Shown: positions 21,964 through 33,003 of the stretch, piece after piece | Position numbering within the stretch: position 1 is the first letter of the stretch | How the letters are laid out: each line of letters opens with the position of its first letter | NCBI GenBank assembly: GCA_003255065.1 | Contig: QAOA01005230.1 | Span: forward strand, 94,856-158,855 | Reading direction: 5' to 3' | Length of the DNA stretch: 64,000 nucleotides | Source: Cercis canadensis | Taxonomy: Eukaryota > Streptophyta > Magnoliopsida > Fabales > Fabaceae | Translations under genes and position numbers: made by a program | Notes under the pieces: model-generated | Seen by the model: only the letters and a program-made list of their open reading frames with translations | Told to the model about the DNA's origin: nothing | The model's database searches: none

Positions 21964-23729
21964 TCAGTGTACGCCAAATATTTCTTCTGGTGGATCGTAG
22001 ATATTCTGATCAGGAAAGAGCTCCTCAAAATCTTGTTTCACCTTGTTTCTCAAAAGAGGATATGGCAGAAGCCCTTTCAGCAAAATCCTGAATGGCAACT
22101 CCTCCGGTGGATCTGGAGAATTCTTCATGTCCTCATATATGTTCATTGCATCTGCAGGAGATCCATACTTCAAGAAGCCCCTAATAACTTCCGTATACGT
22201 CTGAGAATCAGGGAACAGGTTCTCCTTTCTCATGCTTTCCCACAATTGCATAACTTCATCCATTTTTTTAGACCTTGCCAATGCAATAATTAAGTCCTTA
22301 TAGAGAAAGACATCAGGCTTATACCAATCTTGCTTTTGCATCACCTTAAACATCTGAAAATTCATTAAAAGTTATTAGTAACTAGTAAGTCCTAGTGTTC
22401 ATCATCACTATCAAAACCTAAGCATCAACTTCTAATCGCTATTGTATCAATCCAAAAATCTAACAGGAGATTATGACTTACACAAAAATTATATCAAATA
22501 ATGAAATTCCAACCAGCCCTTCTCTTGAACTTTTATATATATATATATTTTAGCAAACTAAATACAAATCACGACTTCATTACAGGTGCTTGTTTATTGA
22601 GATTCTCAGGATAGTTAACAAAAGAAGGGGAAAATAAACAAGAGGAAAAAGAATAACAAGAATTCTCCGCTAATTTCTTTTTGGTTTTTTGGTTAAGGCT
22701 AAGAATACTCCGGGACAGGCATATCAAACTAGAGAAGAAACTTCTCCGAATTTGCAGTTGATAGCCAAAATAGTTAGTCAGACCCACTGTTAATACAGTG
22801 AGAAAATATGAAGAAATGGAAAGAGAAATGCATTGAAAACTAAAACCGATAAATTTTTTACAAGATACAGAAAAAAAAATGCTAACTAGTACAAAGGATA
22901 TACTTCAATCTACAATTCCACAAACAATACAAGATTCAGTAGTTTCCGCATAAAATGGACATACTTTAACAGAAGAATTTCATCAAACAAAATAAATTTA
23001 CAGAACTCGTTATTTATTTGAATAGATCAAAGTTTATAGTGATTCTGACAACTATATAAGCTTATCATGACTATATCTTTGGGGCATTCCATCAAACAGG
23101 TTAAGGGCGTAATCAATTCTATTGCTCTTCTCGGGAAAATAACATGGCGATGAACTCTTTCCATGTAAGATGATAAACTTACTTTCTCATGCAGCAAAAG
23201 CTACAGCTTAATCTCATGACAGTGAGACCAGACAATAGAACCAACCAAGGAACTAGTACACGAAACTCTTAACAGACTAAATGAATTCTATTATTCAACT
23301 AATCATAAAACAAACAAACGAGAGAAGAGAGAGAGAACGAAAACAAACCATGACAGCCAAAGAAACTTCCTCTTGGCGCTCAAGTTCAGTGAGAACAGCA
23401 ATCATGTCCAACTTCAAGAGCCTCACGACATGGGTTTTTATGAACTTTTGAATCTTGTCTGTATCATTCTTAAACCTCTTTAAACCCAATATTACAAAGA
23501 GTGCTTCTTTGCCAATCAGCTTCTTTCCTCTCCAAAGGGGCCCTCTTGGCCTTCCGTCGTGATATTGCCTAAAATCTGAGATAATTTTGCTCGAATGGCG
23601 TTGTAATACTGGAATCAGCATCGCTGTTCCAGGCAATGGATACTCTTTGATGGGAGTTCTCATCACCTCTCGAAGGAAAATCGAAGCAAAATAAGGAATC
23701 TTCCATTTTGAAAAGGCACGGCTCGCCAT
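21964..23729 (-). CDS. Short pentatricopeptide-repeat protein, THA8-like
   Basis: Two exons (23729-23349 and 22353-21964) join in phase 0 to 256 residues; the intron is about 1 kb. The N-terminus (MASRAFSKWKIPYFASIFLREV) is basic and hydroxylated, possibly an organelle signal. Conserved segments are GRPRGPLWRGKKLIGKEAL (about 52-70) and KLDMIAVLTELERQEEVSLA, then PPR-like helical pairs. These include PDVFLYKDLIIALARSKKMD, FPDSQTYTEVIRGFLKYGSP and PEELPFRILLKGLL. The short size and few repeats resemble THA8 and its paralogues (At1g62350-type), which bind RNA and help splice organelle group II introns. That role is inferred from family membership; the RNA target is unknown. Confidence 0.88.
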
Positions 23730-24978
23730 TGCAGCTCACTCACTGCTCATGCTCAACATGCTCAGTGACACTTGCTCGACTATATATTGTTGTTGTTGTT
23801 TATCAATTCATTTATTTTCGGTAAAATAATAATTCAATTAACATATAATTATTAATTTTTTTTTAAAAAAAAAAACTTGAGACTAGTTATCTTAAAAATA
23901 GAATAATTTGTGAATGGAATACCAATTTGGGTTTTGAATATCATTGTTGTATCATAAAAATAATGTGTTTATATAGGAAAAAAAGATTCTTAACAAAATC
24001 ATTTTCTTCCTATAATAGCACCATTTACATAATTGTGTAATCAATTGGACTCAGCCCACACGAAATCTTCGGTTTGGAAATACAATGCCCGGACGGTGGT
24101 GCATTTGATTCTTTCCTCCATAATTAAAGGGTCCTCTTCACCAATCTCAATCCACCAGAATATTCTGACTGCATAGCAATTTTTAGTTTCTCCTACATTA
24201 AAATTTCTAGTAATGAAATCATTTACCATGAATTTTTCTATAAATCTCGTTTAAAATATATTAACTTAAGAATTCAATTCAATTATAAATAATTTTACAA
24301 AGCATTCATTCATGGTTAAATGAAGTAATGCCATTTCTATTCTTCAGACTGCAGACACTCATAAAAAATTCTTGATCGCCACCAAGTGATGAAGAGTTTT
24401 GGAGGAACCATGGATTCTCAATGAAGTGGACTAAAAAAATAGACTTTGAACGAAGGAACTATGACTGCAAGAACTTTGAAGGCGATCATATACATTCACA
24501 AGTTCATTTACAATCACTAATTTAGCAATTACCACGAATTTGTCATTCAATCTTGTGTGGAAAATAAGGTTACAATTTTTAACTCTCCAATTCATCACAA
24601 ACATGCAACGCAATATTTATATATATATAACAAGAAAACCCAAGGTGATATTGAAATCATTCTCAAAATTTGTGGGTTATGTGTTTAAATATAAAATTAT
24701 ATCCAAGAAGTAATTAAGACATATTCACAAAATAATAATAAAGACGAGATCTCGAATAATAACAAGATGTAAAAGAAGGCATCCACCAATGCTAAGATCA
24801 AGTTTTTCAAATGATTTAACCTTACAAAAATTGGTCCATTACTGATAGGAAAGGTCAAAACCAAACTAAAACATAAAATTAAAAATAAATAAATCACGAT
24901 CTTATATATATCATGATTAAGAGAAATAACATTATATAAAATGTAGCCTATGCGATCTGTAGGTAGCACCGTCATGAC
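23730..24978. other. Upstream DNA of the PPR gene and intergenic sequence
   Basis: AT-rich, with a (TTG)n-like motif near 23790. Short minus-strand open frames (24041-24229, 24431-24613, 24697-24975) show no domain. No gene can be supported. Confidence 0.5.
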
Positions 24979-25471
24979 TCAATAGTAGTAAGGCAGTGGG
25001 GGAGGAACTCTTGGAAGAGGGATTGGTTCATAATAAGGGTAGTATCCTCCATGACCATGATATGGCAAGTGACCGTAAGAATAAGGACCAGGGCCACCAG
25101 GCATAGGAATATGTGATATTTCACCATTGTTATACAAATTTTGATCTCCAGTCCTCATCCAACAAAGCTCTGCGTGCTTTCCATATTTTGCTATCTTTCT
25201 CAGAATATTTTGAGGGTTTACTCTGCCCGAAATGTATATCATCCCTTGTTCTGCATCTAGATCATAGCTTGCTCCTGAAATCATTTTAATAAAAAGTTTC
25301 AATTTTTATGCATAAAATTACACAAGAAATTAAGAGAGATCGAGACGCTTGCATGAGATTAGGACATACCTCTAATTTTTCTCAATATTTTGCTCATAGT
25401 TTTGTCCCATCCTTTACACCGAGTGTCCACTTTCAAACCACAAGTCTACAGAAAAAAAAAAAAAAAAAAAN

Positions 25472-25515
<44 letters not shown>

Positions 25516-25628
25516 GTATGTTCATTAGTGGAGTTGTACGGAAAACTTTAATATTAAAGGAAAAGCAGAAGAATGTTAGTAGCATAGGTTCTAACCATAT
25601 GGGAAGTGAATCCTCCAGAGAAAACCAT
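24979..25628 (-). CDS. HIPP-like heavy-metal-associated domain protein
   Basis: Coding exons 25628-25596, 25445-25370 and 25274-24979 close in frame to 134 residues (MVFSGGFTSHM, then TCGLKVDTRCKGWDK). The fold is an HMA (ferredoxin-like) domain: LKVDT strand, KILRKIRG helix, YDLDAEQGMIYISG strands and NILRKIAKYGKHAEL helix. A Gly/Pro/Tyr-rich tail follows, ending PPPLPYYY. The metal-binding CxxC is not complete: the second Cys is Trp (CKGW), so Cu/Zn chelation by this site is unlikely. No C-terminal CaaX prenylation box is seen, unlike true HIPPs. A 5' UTR intron (26021-25649; donor GTAAGTAT, acceptor TTTTGCAG) links the coding part to a TATA box near 26185. The second intron holds a long T tract (coding strand) at its acceptor. 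Confidence 0.8.
25451..25514. repeat. Poly-A (poly-T on the gene strand) tract at a 3' splice site
   Basis: About 64 A bases with one undetermined base. On the HIPP gene's strand this is a T run ending a few bases before the acceptor ctgtag, so it acts as an over-long polypyrimidine tract. The length is probably not exact in the assembly. Confidence 0.9.
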
Positions 25629-26179
25629 TATACTGTGAAAAATGAAAGCTGCAAAAGAGAACAATAGATGATAGCTATAAATGTTGATATACTCTGATCC
25701 TAATACGACCCAAGTTCCATCACTATCAATAACTCTGCACCCTACTAGAGAGAATAACTCATAGTAATAAATCAGGATTAAAATCCATTTTCTTATAACA
25801 GGATAAAAAATCTTTCAATTTCATACATATACCCAGAAATGGAAGAAAAGAAAAAGAAAAAAGAGGACTCAATTTCCTAGCTTTCTGCCTTGAGGAGAAC
25901 AGGGGAAATAAATGCACAATCAAATGGAGGTTAAAGGAATCCTTTCACCAATTACCATTGATGCCAATGTTCAGTTCCAAATAATTAAAATAATTTCATT
26001 TAATAACTGCGATATACTTACTGCGAAAAGCGAGATGGTGTGAAGCTGCTTGCTTCCTATTGCAGGTAGGCTTCGTCTGTTCTTTTCCTTGCAGAGAACA
26101 CAAAAACAATACAGTGCACGATGTGGGCTGGGGGGACAGGGGTTTGTGCTTTGTGGCAGAGAAGGCTTGGGGCTCAGGG

Positions 26180-26188
26180 TATTTATAG
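26180..26188 (-). promoter_or_regulatory. TATA box of the HIPP-like gene
   Basis: On the minus strand the sequence reads TATAAATAC. It lies about 160 bases before the proposed 5' UTR splice donor at 26021 and is followed by C-rich leader sequence. Assignment is by position and motif only. Confidence 0.45.
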
Positions 26189-26604
26189 AACGAAGGGCCT
26201 CATAGTTGACCAACAAAAACAATACACACGTCTTTTTTTTTTTTTTTTTAAAGGAATATCGGAATAATACTTTCTAAACAAAAGGAGGATTCTAAGGGAA
26301 AATATTTTGTTGGCATATTTTAATTATCCATGACATCATATAGAATTATCAGATTTCATATGAAAATATCCAACTTTTTATATCACAAACGGATTATTCC
26401 AGTAAACTATTTTCTTCACAATTTAATCGTTAATTGTCAACAATATCTTTTACTTTTTAATGGGCTCAACGATTTCTTTCCATTCTATTCCCAAAACAAC
26501 TATGAAGATTGAGATGTGATTCTTTTAACCACAATTCATACAACGTTCATTTTGAACTAGCATTTTTCTTCTGGAAAAAGAGAAAAAGAGAGCGGCGGGG
26601 GGGG

Positions 26605-26641
26605 NNNNNNNNNNNNNNNNNNNNNNNNNNNNNNNNNNNNN
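26605..26641. other. Assembly gap (N run) between G homopolymers
   Basis: A run of N flanked by G runs on both sides, in an AT-rich intergenic context. This is a sequencing gap, not a biological feature. The 26222-27041 interval has no recognisable gene, apart from the gap. Confidence 0.95.
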
Positions 26642-27041
26642 GGGGGGGGGGGGTGGTAATTTGAATCAGTCAGTTTATGAGTAGTATTTTCACCATCAAT
26701 AGCCTGAGAAACAGAGAGGAGAGACAGCATCTTTCATTGTTATATCAGTTTTGCAGACTGATCTCAACAATCATTAGATTACATATACTACATATATACT
26801 ACCATATTGCGGCAAAGATACAGTTTCAGATATAACAATGACATATAGCTTATGTATCTGTCTAAGCTCCAACTGAGCAACAGTGCTATCTGCAAGGCTC
26901 CTGGATATGCAATGAACAGAATAAAGTGGGGTCAGGATAACATGATCACAACAACCCACCAAAAAATATCTTAACGAATAAAAATTAGACTCCAACAGAA
27001 CAGTAGAGACTCACAATAAGGGCAAGAACTATCATCCAGTC

Positions 27042-28441
27042 TCAAGTATGTAGGTAATTGGCGGCCATCATTAGTTCCAGCGTCAGTTCAGGTTCAATAG
27101 GAAATTCAGTCTCCTTCCCACTAGCAAGAGGAGAACATTCATGACAATATAAGAAGAAAGAAAAGTGCCAATAAAAGATTGAAGCTTCGAAGATTGATTA
27201 CTTCAGAATAAAACACATAGCTTAATTTACATAAACAAGATTAGAAGCAGTACTCATATGATAGCTATCCATACTGATACACACCTAAGTAAGCACACTT
27301 TTGAACATAAACACAAAAAGCATGCAGAAGAAAAAAGTACAAATGCAGAGTTCATCTATTCTTGGATAACAAATATTTTATCAGATCAGAGTAAGCCAAT
27401 AATCACCACTCTTGAATTCTTGATAACTTCTTTTCTGCATTCTCATATTAAGAGTTCCCAAAGAGACTACAGACAGAGGTAAGCATCAATTTTGGCTTCT
27501 TTTGCAACTGTAATTCCACATATTCTCTCTGACAAACAACTTTCGGTCAACAACCTAACAGCCATTGCTCTTCTCACAACTTATCAAACAAATAATTATA
27601 GATGAATCTAAGAAAATAAACTGAAGGACTTTAAAAAGCACCCGAAGCCGTGTTATGCAAAGCACAGAACATGGTAATGAGATCAACATCAGTATTTATA
27701 ATAGAAGAATTGAGCTTTCGTGGGAAAAGGACATAGAAACATGACACAGCATATCACTTCAAAAGATGTCCCTTCAAAGGGGCATTAAGTTCCACCACAC
27801 TACATCCTTGATACCCACATGAGAAGACAAACATTTACAATCTATGTGATTATAAGATTATTCATGAAAATAACAAAGATCAAATCTTCCAGCCGTACAT
27901 ACGAAGTAATTAGCATACAAAAAGAACAAATCAAACGGCAAACAACAATGAGCTTTGCTAGAAAAAAACCAATCAACCATATCAGAATCGCAAGATAGTA
28001 AAAGTGAACACGAAAACAGCGAGAATAGAATTCAAAACCTAGCAAATTGAAGATGCCAATAGAAATACTGGCATATCTTCTCGAGAATGGTGGTGCTGAT
28101 CTCAGGGAAAGTCACTTCACCGTGCTGCGTTTCGGCGAAACTCCCTATGGAAGATATCGATCTATGAGACAAATATATGAAATTGCGTTTTTAAGAATTG
28201 TAGATAGGCTTCAAATATTTGATTGTGGTGGAATCATTTTTATCAGCCCAGCTAAATGTAAAACCCTAATCGTTGGGAAGAGAAGGATGGAATTGATAGA
28301 GGAGGTAAGGTAACCATGAATGGACAGACCTGGAGAAGTAAGCATGTTATGTATCGTCTGCGAAACCATTGCTGCTTCTTTATCGACTACAAACTCGAAA
28401 CCTTCAGCACTAATTAACTTGACAGTGTCTTCCTTCCTCAT
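27042..28441 (-). CDS. ELC: Elongin C
   Basis: Three exons (28441-28330, 28144-28039, 27120-27042) close to 98 residues, the expected size of plant elongin C. The sequence is a Skp1/BTB-fold protein: MRKEDTVKLISAEGFEF, VVDKEAAMVSQTIHNMLTS, GEVTFPEISTTILEKICQYF, and the C-terminal ELTLELMMAANYLHT. Elongin C is an adaptor that, with elongin B-type proteins, joins BC-box proteins to cullin ubiquitin ligases and also supports transcript elongation. An in-frame extension upstream would be a Glu run from a (GAA)n repeat at about 28457-28485, so the start is set at the conserved MRKED. The second intron is about 0.9 kb. Confidence 0.95.
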
Positions 28442-28456
28442 CTTACTACTATTGGA

Positions 28457-28485
28457 TTCTTCTTCTTCTTCTTCTTCTTCTTCTC
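28457..28485 (-). repeat. (GAA)n repeat in the elongin C leader
   Basis: A (CTT)n run on the plus strand, (GAA)n on the gene strand, sits 16 bases upstream of the chosen elongin C start. It belongs to the presumed 5' UTR and is a likely polymorphic microsatellite. Confidence 0.85.
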
Positions 28486-28555
28486 CCACACAAAATATCG
28501 ATGAAAAGTGCAAGACGAACCAAATTGGGGTCCGATAATCCGATTTAAGATTCAT

Positions 28556-29948
28556 ATTTTATGGATGCCTTTATTTTAGCAGACATAGTCTAAGGCCCAC
28601 CAACTCACTAAATGGACAAGCCCAATTTCATTTTTAACTCAGTAAGCTCATGATCCCAATAAATAATAGCCATCAACTCTCAACTCTAAGCTAATTATAC
28701 AACATTCCTTCACTCTCATTTCATATCTTGAAAGCACTCATTATTTTGGTAGGTTAGTCGTTAAATTGGATGGATTTATTCAATTTTATTGCCATCAACT
28801 CTAAAATGCAAAATCATTTTCTTTTTATAAATATTGTTCATTAATCAAATTTTATTGATGCCTATAAAAAATGGCACTCTTGTGTCCTAAAATAGAATTT
28901 CCTAAGAAGCTCATTTTCTTTAACATATCATTATTTCTCAAAGATATTTAGTATAACTTATTAAAAATTAAATTTCTTCTTTTTTTTGGTTATATAAGAG
29001 GGAAAATCACAAAGAAAAAAAGAGTACATGACAAAAAAATAAAATCTATGACATTAAATTTTCAAAATCTTATGACTAGAGAAAGCGTAATTAGAGCCAC
29101 AAGTCATTAATTTTGTTTTAACTTAGTAACCCTATATAATTAAACATACTATAAATTAATAATTATATTTATATGTCATACATGAAGTAAGCAAGAAATG
29201 AAAGAAATATTTATGAACATGCGAAGATAAAAAAAAAAAAAAAGTATTAACAAAGTTTGAAATAAAATCATCATGTAAAGCCATTTTTTTTAAGCAAACA
29301 TAAGAGTCATCATTCTTATAAAATGAAGGTAAGAATGGAACCATTATTCCAGCAAATAAACAATAGAACATTATGAAGTTGTAAAGACCAAACAACAAAA
29401 TACTACTTTGTTATATATTTTTAATGAAAAAAACCCAATAAAGTAAAGTATTTTAGTAAGTTAGGTTGTGATTGGTTAGGTGAGGGGGGAGAGGTGTGGG
29501 TGGCTCCACGGGAAGAAAACGCCAACAACAAGGAAAGCGTAGTATCCAGCTGCAGTTACCACTTTCCACTTGCCAGCCTGCTACAGTCAGCGCCATCTCA
29601 GTGCCTGACAAAAGAACTTTGTCCCATTCTCCAACACGACACCGTTCCTCCTTAAATATATAATTAAAAAGAAGAAGAACCATATTTATTTGCCGTTTCC
29701 ACTCCATTTCTCAGTCATCGGTATTTCCGTTTTCGCTTAATTGGCTAATTGCCCCCCACCAATCTGAACAGGCCCGATCCCTGTTCGGGAAGTGCCTTCT
29801 TCTTCATCTACTCTGAAAATCCCTACGGTTCGTTCAGTCACCCGAACCCTTTCTGTGTCACATAGACTCCATTCTCTCAAGTCAGCTTAGCTAAAGCCTA
29901 AACGAAACTCATTTCATTGCTATCTCTTCTCGATCAATCCGCCTTAGG
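28556..29948. other. Divergent promoter region between elongin C and RABA2
   Basis: AT-rich DNA followed by a more GC-balanced stretch from about 29470. The latter holds the presumed promoter and first non-coding exon of the RAB gene. Open frames here (such as 29453-29707, minus) have no recognisable domain. Confidence 0.45.
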
Positions 29949-30120
29949 GTGAGTTCTCTCTCTTACCGTTTCAGCTCACAGATCTATCTCTTCAATTTTG
30001 TCTAATGCGTGTGTCCATGTACTGTTATACGCATTTGAATGCCATGTGGGCTTGGATCTGAATTTTCATTGGGGTTTGCGTTGGATCTGGTAGGTTTGAG
30101 AGATCGCAGAGGAGAGGGCT

Positions 30121-32198
30121 ATGGCGCATAGGGTAGACCACGACTATGACTATCTCTTTAAGATCGTTTTGATCGGGGACTCTGGTGTGGGCAAATCCAA
30201 CATTCTTTCCAGGTTTACTCGGAATGAGTTCTGCTTGGAGTCCAAATCTACTATTGGGGTTGAGTTCGCCACGAGAACTCTTCAGGTAGTTTCTCTTTCT
30301 TTGCTCAATTTTTAACTGGGCCTCGATTATTCCATTTCTTTTCATGGATGGTTTATGCTCGTGTGAGTTTCTATGATTGATTTCTCCCTTCGTTTTTAGA
30401 TTTCTGCACCTTGCCCTGTTAGTTTTTTTTTTTTTTTTTTTTTTTTTNTTTTTTTTTTCCATTATTAGTAACCTTGAATCCCTTATAATTATTGCATGGA
30501 CAGATATCGGAATATGGTATTAGGCGGCTCTTTTGGTTTCTATTTATGTGCACGGTCTTTTATTCCCCCGCCGCCCCTCCCCCCTCTCAAAGTATTACTA
30601 ATTGATCAGGGACTTACGACTCATAGATCATCTTCTGGGAATGTGCGGTATGATTAGATGTCAGTTCACTGATGCGTGGTTTTAACTTCAGATACCGTGA
30701 TCACGGGCCAGCACTATACTTCATAAACAAGGATGCTGTGATGATTCAATATTGGCGCATGTTTAGAATAAATGAATCACAGCTGATTTTCAGAGTTGAT
30801 CAAGATATCTTTCTAATAATACAATTATTCATATTTTTGTGTTTAACCAAATGATGAGCATCAACTGGGATGGAAGCTACCAGTACATTCTGGGGTCACG
30901 AGCATTGTTAACTGGTAATAAACGAATTGATATATTTAAAATAATTAAATAGAGCTTTCTTACAAATTGAGCTCATTGATTGTTTGGGATAATCCTCCTG
31001 AAGGTCTAAGAATGGTGCTTTTGGCAGATAGGTTTCAGATATGTTTTCTTAGAAGTTAGTCTTTTTGCTTGTTGTCTCTGTACATCCAAAAAAAAAGGTG
31101 CAAATACTTTGTCTGAATGGAATTTTTCCTTTGATAGATAGCTGTAACGAAAAAGGACTATAGATGGAAACTTTAGCTGGATAGTTTATAGATAAGAATA
31201 CGGGTTTTATGCTCAAACATACCAAAATATTATGGATGTTGGCGGTGGATTAGAAGTCCAAAATAGAAGCCATTATGGAACAATAGGTTATGAAATAGTG
31301 GAGGGATGAATGGCTGTGCTTACGATGAAACATACGTGAATAAACAACTTGAGGCTATTAGGGTTACGAGGGTAAACTAAGGTCACATCTTTACATGAAG
31401 CATGATGAAACATAAGTACGTTTCACAGTTGAAGAGGAAATTCCTTTTGTGGTAAAAATGTTCATCGAGGGATAGAAAGATGACCTGAAAAATCATTTGT
31501 GCATCTGCAACATCGTCTGGTAATTTGGATTTGGATTATGTATGACACCTCGCTTAAGAGGTCTAGGACTAGATGGTGGATGCCGAGAGTCAGTTGTTTA
31601 GTTATATTGAAGTGTCTTAAACATTAATATCAACACGTTTTATGAACCCTTTGTTTGTATTTTTGCTGCTATAGTGCTGTCTTTATCTTTCTCATTTATT
31701 TTATGTCCTCAACAGGTAGAGGGAAAAACTGTTAAGGCACAGATCTGGGATACAGCAGGGCAGGAGCGGTACCGTGCCATCACCAGTGCTTATTATAGAG
31801 GGGCTGTTGGTGCTCTCCTTGTATATGATATAACTAAGCGGCAAACTTTTGAAAACGTCCAAAGGTGGCTACGCGAATTAAGGGACCATGCAGATTCTAA
31901 TATTGTCATCATGATGGCTGGAAATAAGTCTGATTTAAACCATCTTAGAGCTGTTTCAGAAAATGATGGGCAAGCATTGTCAGAGAAGGAAGGTCTCTCA
32001 TTTCTTGAAACGTCTGCACTGGAAGCAACCAACATTGAGAAGGCATTTCAAACCATTTTGACAGAGATCTATCATATTGTAAGCAAAAAAGCACTTGCAG
32101 CTCAGGAAGCAGCCACTGGTACCACGCTTCCTGGCCAAGGAACCACGATCAATGTTGCTGATGCATCAGTAACGAAGAGAGGTTGCTGCACCGCCTAA
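30121..32198 (+). CDS. RABA2: RAB GTPase, RABA2 (Rab11) group
   Basis: Two coding exons (30121-30285, 31716-32198) join in phase 0 to 215 residues; the intron is about 1.4 kb. A likely 5' UTR intron spans 29949-30093 (GTGAGT to TGGTAG). All G motifs are present: P-loop GDSGVGKS (about 20-27), switch I STIGVEF, WDTAGQE, NKSD, and ETSAL. The effector region ([20 protein letters not shown]) fits RABA/Rab11. The C-terminus RGCCTA has paired Cys for geranylgeranylation, so the protein is membrane-anchored. RABA2 proteins act at the trans-Golgi/early endosome and in secretion to the growing cell plate. The first exon boundary after ATRTLQ is the same as in plant RABA genes. Confidence 0.96.
30423..30458. 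repeat. Poly-T tract in the RABA2 intron
   Basis: T homopolymer with one undetermined base inside the large RABA2 intron. It is probably of uncertain true length. Confidence 0.85.
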
Positions 32199-33003
32199 CG
32201 AGACATTTAAGTGATGCGAAATGAGTTGCTAGCAGATAGCTTTTTTTTTTTCCTCTAGTCTATTTTTACCCCTTCTTTCTCTTTTTTTCTTCTTCTTTAT
32301 TATGGGTGAGAGAGAGAAACATGTAGAGTATTTTTACTTCATTGAGTTGTGATGAGGAAGCTTGTGAAATTTAAAGTAAAAGAAAAAAATAACAGTCTCG
32401 CTAATTTCTTTGGATTATTTCTTTGATGTTATGCTAGTTTCTTATGAATTGTTGCAACAGTGGAACTGACTTATATTGATAATAGTGTAGTCGAGGTGAA
32501 GCTAACATTTCAAAGGTGTGTAACCTTCTGAGTTTGATTTTGTTAAGTAATTGTTATTATAAGACTAACAGAATATTTAATAATTTCTATTGCTATCTCC
32601 ACATACAAGCTGTAGCTACCTCTGGATGTAAATTAAGCACCTTCATGTCAGTATGTGCACATTAATTGGATCTTAACAGCCTTACTTGGTTGTAGACTTG
32701 TAGTTCCGTAAAGACTAATGAAGCTAATTGTTGACATTATTCATGAGTGGTGTGTGATCATTTCCTTGATAATCAAAGTGCAAAAAGTTACACGTGCTAC
32801 GTACTAGGTCCTAAAATTAGTGGGCAATTGATGGGGCTAGGACCTAGAGCCTTGCACTGTCATATATGTGATTTTTTTATAATAAAAAAAATAAAAAGAT
32901 ATGTCCCGTGACACTCGTATATGATCATGTAACTGAACAATTAATAATGGGAAAAAGAAACCAAAAAAATTATTAAAAAAAACTACGGAAAAATGACGCA
33001 ACC
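32199..33003. other. Convergent 3' region between RABA2 and the CDF transporter
   Basis: Holds the 3' UTR of RABA2 (C/T-rich near 32230-32300) and the end of the minus-strand transporter. No further gene was recognised. Confidence 0.5.

Noticed and set aside
28442-28555. N-terminal extension of elongin C with a Glu run
   Set aside because: The Glu run comes from a (GAA)n microsatellite; the family starts at the conserved MRKED-type sequence, so this is leader.
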